A DNA stretch of 13,598 nucleotides from assembly GCA_016200765.1 (NCBI GenBank), contig JACQEC010000305.1, positions 1-13,598 of the forward strand, given 5' to 3'. Below are positions 6,191-11,313 of the stretch, piece by piece; positions within the stretch are counted from its first letter, which is position 1; each line of letters opens with the position of its first letter. The notes under the pieces are model-generated. The model had not been told where the DNA came from and did not search any database. It saw nothing but the letters and a program-made list of their open reading frames with translations. The stretch is from Chloroflexota bacterium. Its GTDB lineage: Bacteria > Chloroflexota > Anaerolineae > JACRMK01. The position numbers were made by a program, and so were the translations under genes.

Positions 6191-6840
6191 GGCCCATAGT
6201 TCGGCACCAGCGCCGCCGCCTGATCTGTCTGGCCTCTCTGCCAGCGCTCCCAGGCGATGCGCGCCAGCACCTGCGGGTCGCGCGCCCGCGCCGACGGCGG
6301 CGCAAAGGCCGCGAGCGCGCCCAGCCGCTCGCGCAGAACCTGCTCGTCAGCAGGCTCAATTTCGCCCGCAAAGAATGTCGGCTGGTCGGCGCAGGCATCG
6401 GCCAACTCGTTGGCGCGGCCTAGCCAGATGCCGCCAGTGGCTTGCCACCCGCCCGCGGCGGGCCGGTAAAACGCCGCGGAAAGCCGCCCGCGCCCCGCCT
6501 GCAAGACCGCGCACAGGCGATGGTCAGCGGGCGGAACCGCCAACGCGCTGATGTCCAGCGTCGGCACGCCCAGCAGGGCCGTGCCCTGCGCGAGGCAAAA
6601 CCCCTTCGCCACGCTCAAGCCAATGCGCAAACCGGTGTACGAGCCGGGGCCAATCGCCACCGCGACCGCCTGCAGGCGGCTCACCGTCACGCCGGCCTGC
6701 GCAAGCAGGGTGACGATGTTCGGCAGAAGTTCCACCGTGTGGTTGCGCTCCGTCCGCCACTGGATGCTGGCGCGCGGGCCTCCGGCATCGCGGAGCGCGA
6801 CGCCGGCGCGATTCGTCGCCGTGTCAATCGCCAACAGCAT
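6187..6840 (-). CDS. tsaB: TsaB, tRNA threonylcarbamoyladenosine synthesis scaffold subunit
   Basis: A 217-residue ASKHA-fold protein. With TsaD and TsaE it transfers threonylcarbamoyl to A37 of ANN-decoding tRNAs in the cytosol. Diagnostic sequence: LLAIDTAT (2-9), HTVELLPNI (34-42) and AIGPGSYTGLRIGLSVAKG (62-80). The C-terminal half is shorter and more variable, as usual for TsaB, and it lacks the full metal/ATP site of TsaD. It begins six bases after the tsaE stop and overlaps rimI by four bases. No strong ribosome site is visible, so expression probably depends on coupling within the tsaE-tsaB-rimI transcript. tsaD is not in the window and must be elsewhere. No frameshift or truncation was seen. 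Confidence 0.95.
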   Translation of the reverse strand: MLLAIDTATNRAGVALRDAGGPRASIQWRTERNHTVELLPNIVTLLAQAGVTVSRLQAVAVAIGPGSYTGLRIGLSVAKGFCLAQGTALLGVPTLDISALAVPPADHRLCAVLQAGRGRLSAAFYRPAAGGWQATGGIWLGRANELADACADQPTFFAGEIEPADEQVLRERLGALAAFAPPSARARDPQVLARIAWERWQRGQTDQAAALVPNYGP

Positions 6841-6846
6841 AGGCCA

Positions 6847-7389
6847 TCATGGGTTTCGCCCGGTCGGCATCCCCGTTTCAACTTGAGTTCGCAACAGCGC
6901 TGTGAGTTGGTTGCCGCGCTCATCGCTGGCGCTGAAAGTCAGCGCGCGCGCCTGCCCCCGATCCATCCCCGATCCAGTCGGGGACGGGGGCACTTGCTCG
7001 CCGCGCGCTTCCAGCCGCAGATGCAGTCCGGCCTGCTCGCCCAGTGGGTCGAGCCGCTCGCCCCACTCGATCACGCACACGCCCGCACCGTCCAGATAAT
7101 CGCGCAGGCCCAGATTATCAATCTCGGCGCGGCCGTTCAGCCGGTAAAGGTCTATATGATATAAGGGAAGCCGCCCGGCATAAACGCGGATCAGAACAAA
7201 CGTCGGGCTGGTCACGGGCGCGTCAACGCCCAGCCCGCGCCCGAGTCCCTGGGTGAAGGTCGTTTTGCCTGCGCCGAGGTCCCCCGACAACCAGAGCACG
7301 TCGCCCGCCTGCAGAGACGCCGCCAGCCGCGCGGCCAACAGCCGCGTAGCCGCCGCGCTATCGGTTGTGGTCGTCCATTCGATAGGCAC
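6847..7389 (-). CDS. tsaE: TsaE, ATPase of tRNA t6A synthesis, with an in-frame repeat insertion
   Basis: A predicted 180-residue P-loop ATPase that drives turnover of the TsaB-TsaD complex. Walker A is GDLGAGKTT (36-44), with SPTF (61-64), HIDLYR (78-83) and IEWGER (107-112) following as in the family. GTG at 7389 is chosen because the protein then starts PIEWTTTT and because a TATAAT lies 6-7 bases upstream, implying a leaderless message. An in-frame ATG at 7452 would add 21 residues of unlikely composition. Residues about 131-145 (EQVPPSPTGSGMDRG) interrupt the C-terminal strands and are encoded by a GC palindrome related to one inside uvrC. TsaE proteins are usually about 150-160 residues, so the insertion explains part of the excess. 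First gene of the tsaE-tsaB-rimI operon. Confidence 0.92.
   Translation of the reverse strand: MPIEWTTTTDSAAATRLLAARLAASLQAGDVLWLSGDLGAGKTTFTQGLGRGLGVDAPVTSPTFVLIRVYAGRLPLYHIDLYRLNGRAEIDNLGLRDYLDGAGVCVIEWGERLDPLGEQAGLHLRLEARGEQVPPSPTGSGMDRGQARALTFSASDERGNQLTALLRTQVETGMPTGRNP
6955..6990 (-). repeat. Palindromic repeat inserted in frame in tsaE
   Basis: TCCCCGA (6966-6972) and TCGGGGA (6978-6984) form a perfect 7-bp stem with loop TCCAG. CCCCC (6955-6959) and GGGGG (6986-6990) flank it as outer complementary arms. Read on the minus strand it encodes P-S-P-T-G-S-G-M-D-R-G, then Q-A. The unit GGATCGGGG occurs twice in tandem. The minus-strand string CGACTGG[A/C]TC[G/C]GGG followed by GGCAGGCG is shared with the uvrC insertion near 12394-12418, in the same reading frame. 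Confidence 0.65.
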
Positions 7390-7395
7390 AGGTTG

Positions 7396-7401
7396 ATTAT
7401 A
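7396..7401 (-). promoter_or_regulatory. -10 element for a leaderless tsaE transcript
   Basis: On the minus strand TATAAT (all six consensus positions) ends at 7396, six to seven bases before the GTG at 7389. That places the transcription start at or next to the start codon. No convincing -35 is seen at 16-18 bases. This geometry is typical of leaderless genes. Confidence 0.5.
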
Positions 7402-7478
7402 ATGACAGATGCGGCGGCGGCAAACGTCGAGATGGCATCGGACTCTCGGCATCAATCGTCAATTAACCATAGGCGGCT

Positions 7479-7506
7479 TTGCGCCTCCTTAAATCTCCTG
7501 TATCAT
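7479..7506 (+). promoter_or_regulatory. Weak promoter candidate for the metallophosphoesterase gene
   Basis: TATCAT (7501-7506, 5 of 6 to TATAAT) lies 16 bases after TTGCGC (7479-7484, 3 of 6). The start would be near 7513, with a leader of about nine bases before ATG 7522. AGGCG/CGCCT (7471-7475/7482-7486) is a 5-bp inverted repeat overlapping the -35. With the tsaE -10 on the other strand, 7390-7521 would be a divergent promoter region. Confidence 0.35.
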
Positions 7507-7521
7507 CAGAGCGAAGCCACT

Positions 7522-8259
7522 ATGCGCATCGGCATTATCTCCGATATTCACAGCAACGTCGTCGCCCTGGAGCGGGCGCTTGAAGCCATGGGAACGGTGG
7601 ATGCCCTCTGGTGCCTGGGCGACGTGGTCGGCTATGGCCCGAACCCCAACGAGTGCGTTGCCCTCTTGCTCGCGCAGCCGTCCCTGCAAATCTGCCTGAC
7701 CGGCAATCACGATGCCGCGGCATTGGAGCGGGTCAGTTGGAAGGGCTTTAACGCACACGCCCGGCGCGCCATCCAGTGGACGCACGACCAACTCAACCGG
7801 CACAGCCTCGATTTCTTGAGCGAACGCCCCGACAAACTCCAGCCGGACGGAGATTTTACGCTCGCCCATGCCAGCCCGCGCGATCCGGTCTGGGAGTATA
7901 TCACCAGCCCCGCGATTGCGCGCGCCAACTTCGAGCACTTTAACACGCCGCTCTGCCTTGTCGGCCACAGCCACGTCCCGGCGATCTACACCCGCAGAGA
8001 AGATGGCCGCGTCAACGGACAGACGGCCGCGCCCGGACTGCCGCTGGTTGTCGCGGATAAGGACAGGCGCATCATCAACCCCGGCAGTGTCGGCCAGCCG
8101 CGCGACGGCGACCCGCGCGCCGCCTTCGCCATCTGGGACAGCGATCAACGCCGCTTCGACTTTCACCGTGTCGCGTATGATGTCGCGGCCACCCAGCGGC
8201 GTATCATCGCCGCCGGACTGCCCTCGTCGCTGGCGGCGCGTTTAGGTTTTGGCCGATAG
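7522..8259 (+). CDS. Calcineurin-like metallophosphoesterase (MJ0936/YfcE-like)
   Basis: A 245-residue cytosolic two-metal phosphoesterase. Metal-ligand motifs in order: SDIHSN (7-12), GDVVGYGPNPNEC (33-45), GNHD (61-64), AHASP (115-119) and GHSHVP (148-153). The late NPGSVGQPRDGDPRAAFAI segment (from 185) is characteristic of this small one-domain group, which includes phosphodiesterases and putative nucleotide phosphatases. ATG 7522 is preferred because the protein then begins directly with the first beta strand (MRIGIISDIH). An upstream in-frame ATG region from 7393 would add 43 residues of no family resemblance and run into the tsaE promoter. Shine-Dalgarno is weak. It is divergent from tsaE. 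The substrate is unknown; 2',3'-cyclic or bis-p-nitrophenyl-type phosphodiesters are typical in vitro substrates of relatives. Confidence 0.9.
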   Translation: MRIGIISDIHSNVVALERALEAMGTVDALWCLGDVVGYGPNPNECVALLLAQPSLQICLTGNHDAAALERVSWKGFNAHARRAIQWTHDQLNRHSLDFLSERPDKLQPDGDFTLAHASPRDPVWEYITSPAIARANFEHFNTPLCLVGHSHVPAIYTRREDGRVNGQTAAPGLPLVVADKDRRIINPGSVGQPRDGDPRAAFAIWDSDQRRFDFHRVAYDVAATQRRIIAAGLPSSLAARLGFGR

Positions 8260-8279
8260 GGGCGAACGGCCGTTCGCCC
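8260..8279. terminator. Perfect 20-base palindrome right after the stop codon
   Basis: GGGCGAACGGCCGTTCGCCC is self-complementary over all 20 bases and begins immediately after the TAG of the metallophosphoesterase gene. It has no T-run. It matches my memory of an abundant intergenic repeat in Chloroflexota and other genomes (a 'taggggcgaacggcc...' element). It may protect the 3' end or act as a Rho-linked stop signal; either is inference. Confidence 0.5.
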
Positions 8280-8364
8280 GTACGCGCGGCCGGCGGGGAA
8301 CTTTGCGGCAAGCGCCGGCGTCTATCAGGCAGAGAGAAAATTAGCGCACTTGAGGGCACACACC

Positions 8365-9315
8365 ATGAAAGACAAACTTCTGCTGGTGGCTATCGTCCTG
8401 CTGACCTTGCTGATCGGCGCGTGCGGCGCGTCCACCGCGCCGTCGAGCGCCCCCACGACACGCGGGCCGCTTCCTCCCGCACCCGCCCTTGGGTTTGACA
8501 GCCAACCGGGCGAAAGCGCAGGTATTGCTCAATCAAAGACACAGCCAGCCGCCCAGCCAGCCGCCGACGGGAATGTGTTCAATCAGAGCCAGAGCGCCAG
8601 CGACCGGCTGATCATCAAAACGGCCAACCTGACGCTGATTGTGAGGGACGCCGAGGCGTCGCTGGATGCCATCAAGGGCATCACCGCCGGGCTGGGCGGC
8701 TTCATCTCCAACTCACAGAGCACGCGCGCGAAAGATTCGGCCAGCGGCGTGCGCGTCAGCATGACCCTTCGCGTGCCGGCGGACAAATACGACGACGCGC
8801 TGAAGCAGATCAAGCAAACCGCCATACGGGTAGACACGGAGAGGCTGGGCGGGCAGGATATTACCGAGGAATATACCGATCTGAACGCGCGCCTGCGCAA
8901 TCTGGAGGCGACGGAGAAGGAACTGCTGGCGCTGATGACGACCGTGCGCGAGAAAAGCAGTCGCGCCGAGGATATTCTGGCCGTTCAGCGTGAACTCAAC
9001 AATATCCGCGGGCAGATTGAGCAGTTGAAGGGGCGCATGCAGTTCCTCGACCGCTCCGTGGCGCTGGCCACCATCACGCTCGACCTGATACCGGAGAGCC
9101 TCGAAGGGCCAGTCACCACGCAGGCGTGGGACCCGGCGCGCGTGGCGCGCGACGCGGTGCGCACCCTGCAGAACCTATTGCAAGGTCTGTTGAGCGTGGT
9201 GATTTACGCGCTCATTCTGGTACTGCCGGTCGCGATTGTCGTCGGCGTGCCGCTTGCCCTGCTGGTGCGCTGGCTGCGCAATCGCCGCCGCGCCACAGTC
9301 GCCGCTAAACCTTAA
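8365..9315 (+). CDS. DUF4349 family lipoprotein
   Basis: A 316-residue cell-envelope protein. The N-terminus MKDKLLLVAIVLLTLLIGAC has a lipobox ending at C20, so it is probably lipid-anchored outside the membrane. A Ser/Pro/Gln-rich linker (21-80) leads into the DUF4349 domain (about 80-302), which has its usual start (RLIIKTANLTLIV) and the ...ITEEYTDLNARLRNLEATEKEL segment. Residues 166-228 are a long amphipathic helix likely to form a coiled coil. A C-terminal membrane helix (about 276-300) followed by RNRRR anchors the far end. ATG 8365 is preferred over TTG 8350: GAGGG (8352-8356) lies eight bases upstream and the signal peptide then begins normally. The family has no firmly known biochemical role. 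It is separated from the upstream gene by 105 bases and ends at a hairpin array. Confidence 0.9.
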   Translation: MKDKLLLVAIVLLTLLIGACGASTAPSSAPTTRGPLPPAPALGFDSQPGESAGIAQSKTQPAAQPAADGNVFNQSQSASDRLIIKTANLTLIVRDAEASLDAIKGITAGLGGFISNSQSTRAKDSASGVRVSMTLRVPADKYDDALKQIKQTAIRVDTERLGGQDITEEYTDLNARLRNLEATEKELLALMTTVREKSSRAEDILAVQRELNNIRGQIEQLKGRMQFLDRSVALATITLDLIPESLEGPVTTQAWDPARVARDAVRTLQNLLQGLLSVVIYALILVLPVAIVVGVPLALLVRWLRNRRRATVAAKP

Positions 9316-9326
9316 CCCCAATGTAG

Positions 9327-9347
9327 GGGCGGGTCTCGCACCCGCCC
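9327..9347. repeat. Hairpin A of the convergent intergenic array
   Basis: GGGCGGGT (9327-9334) and ACCCGCCC (9340-9347) form a perfect 8-bp stem with loop CTCGC, 11 bases after the DUF4349 stop. It overlaps the first two bases of the next, larger inverted repeat. The preceding TAGG makes it look like a widespread 'taggggcgggt' intergenic repeat. There is no T-run. Confidence 0.6.
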
Positions 9348-9399
9348 GTTGGCGCGTTGTGCGTTCCGCATGAACCCGGAACGCACAACGCGCCAACGG
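9346..9399. repeat. Hairpin B: perfect 23-bp inverted repeat
   Basis: Positions 9346-9368 are exactly complementary to 9377-9399, with an 8-base loop CATGAACC. The arms contain GTTGGCGCGT and GTGCGTT, recurring in four other places in the window (9-23, 9542-9572, 11261-11272, 11289-11306). This is the most complete copy of the repeat family seen here. It could serve as a bidirectional terminator between the convergent genes. Confidence 0.85.
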
Positions 9400-9425
9400 T
9401 TCTTGCGTCCGTCCGGCGTGGCGTC

Positions 9426-9448
9426 GCAGGCGGTTGGAAACCGCCTGC
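9426..9448. repeat. Hairpin C: 10-bp stem
   Basis: GCAGGCGGTT (9426-9435) and AACCGCCTGC (9439-9448) form a perfect stem with loop GGA. It is followed by TATGAATAGAAA and then hairpin D, an arrangement that looks like one composite repeat unit. Confidence 0.7.
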
Positions 9449-9459
9449 TATGAATAGAA

Positions 9460-9477
9460 AACCCGCTGAAGCGGGTT
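9460..9477. repeat. Hairpin D: AACCCGC-TGAA-GCGGGTT
   Basis: AACCCGC (9460-9466) and GCGGGTT (9471-9477) pair over 7 bp around a TGAA tetraloop. A run of four A's (9458-9461) overlaps the left arm and would be a U-run for minus-strand RNA. It could therefore end transcripts of the minus-strand gene starting at 11238. Confidence 0.65.
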
Positions 9478-9541
9478 GACGCCTGTTCCCTAACTGAATG
9501 TACCGCCGTGACTTCGCCCATCGCAACAGAGCGGCGAGTTT

Positions 9542-9572
9542 CGTTGGCGCGTAAACGCACAACGCGCCAACG
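9542..9572. repeat. Hairpin E: second copy of the GTTGGCGCGT repeat
   Basis: CGTTGGCGCGT (9542-9552) and ACGCGCCAACG (9562-9572) form a perfect 11-bp stem with a 9-base loop, ending ten bases before the stop of the PH-domain gene. It has the same core as hairpin B in shortened form. Its right arm continues into a 15-base string identical to window positions 9-23. Confidence 0.75.
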
Positions 9573-9582
9573 CGCTAACGCC

Positions 9583-11238
9583 TCAAATGTCCACTTCGCC
9601 TTCGGTCAGCAAGCGGTGGTACTCGCCGAACCAGTCCAGAAATTCGCGGCGCTTCTGCTCGCTTTCGCTCTGCCGCTGGCGCGCCTTAAAGCGATCCAGC
9701 GCGTCTGAAATCTGCGCCTGCGCCTGACGCGGGTGCGGGATTTCGTCAAAGGTCAGGCCGCCGTCTGTGCCCGCGGTCTCGATGACGACGGTGCCGAAGT
9801 CGAGGATGTTCTCCAGAATTGACTTGCGCTCGTAGCGCACATTCTGCACCTGCCCCAGATTGGCCACCTTCACCCGCTCTTGCAACCAGAACGGTTTGCG
9901 CTCCGAGTCAGTCAACTGGGTGGGCGTCAGGATGTAAATGTCGTTCTCCCAGTCGCGGTACTCGTACCAGAACCAGACGGCAACGCCCAGCGCGCCCAGC
10001 GCCGCAACCGCCAGCACCACCGGTATCGGCGGCCGCGCACTCCCGAAATCGCCGGTGAGCAGGCTGGCGGTGAGCATCACCAGCGCGATCACTCCGGCGA
10101 CCGGCGCCGCCAGGTCGCGATATAAGAGGAAGATGTGTTTGCGCCAGATGATGTCCTCGCCCCGTTTGACGTAGGTCGGCGCGATAAAGGTAAAGTGGCC
10201 CAGCACCCGCCGCGCAATGCCGGCGCGCTCCTTCACCTGCACGGCGGGGCCGGGCGCGGAGGCCACGCCGCCGGAGGTTTCCAGCAGGCCAATCTCTCGC
10301 AGGAGCTCCTTGCGGATACCGTCCCGTGCGCGCACTAACTGGTCTTGCCGCAGGCGGGTGATCTCGCGCTGGTTCTCGGCTTCAATGGCATCGCGGATCA
10401 CGCGGAAGCGCGGCGCCATGTCGAAGACGATCCGCCCGCCGCCCGCCGCGGTCTGAATCGTCACGGTGCCAACGTTCAAGAAGTTGCCGACCACCCCCCA
10501 TACCTCGGAGGTGACGTTGCTGATCTTGTCGAGCGCCGCCTCTTCTTCTTTATCAAAGAACAGGATGGTTTTCTCGTGGTGCAGTACGCGCTTGCTGGAG
10601 ACCACAAACCAGTCGTTGCGCCAGTCAAGATAGTACCAGACCAAACCGCCCAGATAGACCGTCAGGGCGACCGGATGGACCCACACGATGGCCTGTAGAA
10701 ACGCGCTCGCCACCAGCCAGGGCACGCCCACCGCCAGCGACCAGCGAAGCGCGCGCGCGGCCACCCAGACGATGTGGCGGTGCGTGGCAATGATCAGGGC
10801 CTCGTCGAGGCGGCGGCCGGGAAAGGTGACCATGCGCCGCCGGTCGCGCTCGGCGGCGACGGCCTCAATCGCCGCGCGCACCGGCGGATGGGCTTCGCAC
10901 AGCGCCAGAAAGTCGTCTTTGCTGAGGGTGAGCAGAGCGACCTGAAGCACCGCGTCAACCGTTGCATAGCGCCCCTCGTCGGTCAACAGCGCGCGCTCGC
11001 CAAAGAAGTCCCCGGCGAGGAAGTAGCCGAGAAACTCGTCGCCCTCTGCCTGCTGTTTGCGGGCGGACACTTGCCCGCTTTCGATCAGGTAGAAGAAATC
11101 GCCCGGCTCGCCCTCGCGGAAGATGATCTCGTTGCGCGGGCGCAGTTCTTCGCCGAACTGCGGCGCCAGTTCGGCGAGTTTGTCGTCGCTCAATGATTGC
11201 AGAATCTTGAACCGTCGCAGGCGTGTGATATCAACCAT
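9583..11238 (-). CDS. Cyclic-nucleotide-binding domain fused to two TM/bacterial PH modules
   Basis: A 551-residue membrane protein. Residues about 5-125 form a cNMP-binding domain with an intact phosphate-binding cassette, FGERALLTDEGRYATV (79-94), where E81 and R90 are the key contacts. Next come two copies of one module: a membrane hairpin (about 164-204 and 372-423) followed by a bacterial PH-like domain (about 205-285 and 424-517). The copies align clearly: YLDWRNDWFVVSSKRV...FLNVGTVTIQTA against YRDWENDIYILTPTQL...ILDFGTVVIETA. A helical, charged linker (285-345) joins them. ATG 11238 is chosen because AAGGAGG lies five bases upstream; a longer frame would add 22 residues spanning an intergenic hairpin. 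It likely senses a nucleotide at the membrane. No catalytic domain is visible. The ligand and output are unknown. Confidence 0.85.
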   Translation of the reverse strand: MVDITRLRRFKILQSLSDDKLAELAPQFGEELRPRNEIIFREGEPGDFFYLIESGQVSARKQQAEGDEFLGYFLAGDFFGERALLTDEGRYATVDAVLQVALLTLSKDDFLALCEAHPPVRAAIEAVAAERDRRRMVTFPGRRLDEALIIATHRHIVWVAARALRWSLAVGVPWLVASAFLQAIVWVHPVALTVYLGGLVWYYLDWRNDWFVVSSKRVLHHEKTILFFDKEEEAALDKISNVTSEVWGVVGNFLNVGTVTIQTAAGGGRIVFDMAPRFRVIRDAIEAENQREITRLRQDQLVRARDGIRKELLREIGLLETSGGVASAPGPAVQVKERAGIARRVLGHFTFIAPTYVKRGEDIIWRKHIFLLYRDLAAPVAGVIALVMLTASLLTGDFGSARPPIPVVLAVAALGALGVAVWFWYEYRDWENDIYILTPTQLTDSERKPFWLQERVKVANLGQVQNVRYERKSILENILDFGTVVIETAGTDGGLTFDEIPHPRQAQAQISDALDRFKARQRQSESEQKRREFLDWFGEYHRLLTEGEVDI

Positions 11239-11260
11239 TGCGGCCTCCTTGCCGCGTGAT

Positions 11261-11306
11261 GCGTTGTGCGTTGCCACGTCGTCGCATGAACGCATAACGC
11301 TCAACG
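11261..11306. repeat. Diverged copy of the intergenic palindrome, between uvrC and the cNMP/PH gene
   Basis: GCGTTGTGCGTT (11261-11272) pairs with AACGCATAACGC (11289-11300) over 12 bp with one G-T position. The intervening region ends in GCATG before AAC, as in hairpin B (GCATGAAC), and CTCAACGG follows like the CCAACGG end of hairpin B. It fills the 75-base gap and may end the uvrC transcript. Confidence 0.6.
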
Positions 11307-11313
11307 GTTTTGG

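Noticed and set aside
6442..7164. 240-codon plus-strand frame across tsaB and tsaE
   Set aside because: It crosses two well-supported genes and their junction, with Arg/Gln/Ala-rich sequence and no motif.
7489..8166. 225-codon minus-strand frame opposite the metallophosphoesterase
   Set aside because: It shadows a gene with all five metal-binding motifs and has no family resemblance of its own.
9305..9562. 82-85-codon minus-strand frames within the hairpin array
   Set aside because: The frames are created by palindromic repeats, which are open in several frames at once. There is no start signal and no plausible protein.
9316..9582. CRISPR array in the repeat-rich gap
   Set aside because: The repeats are inverted hairpins of differing sequence and length. 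There are no regularly spaced direct repeats with unique spacers and no cas genes nearby.
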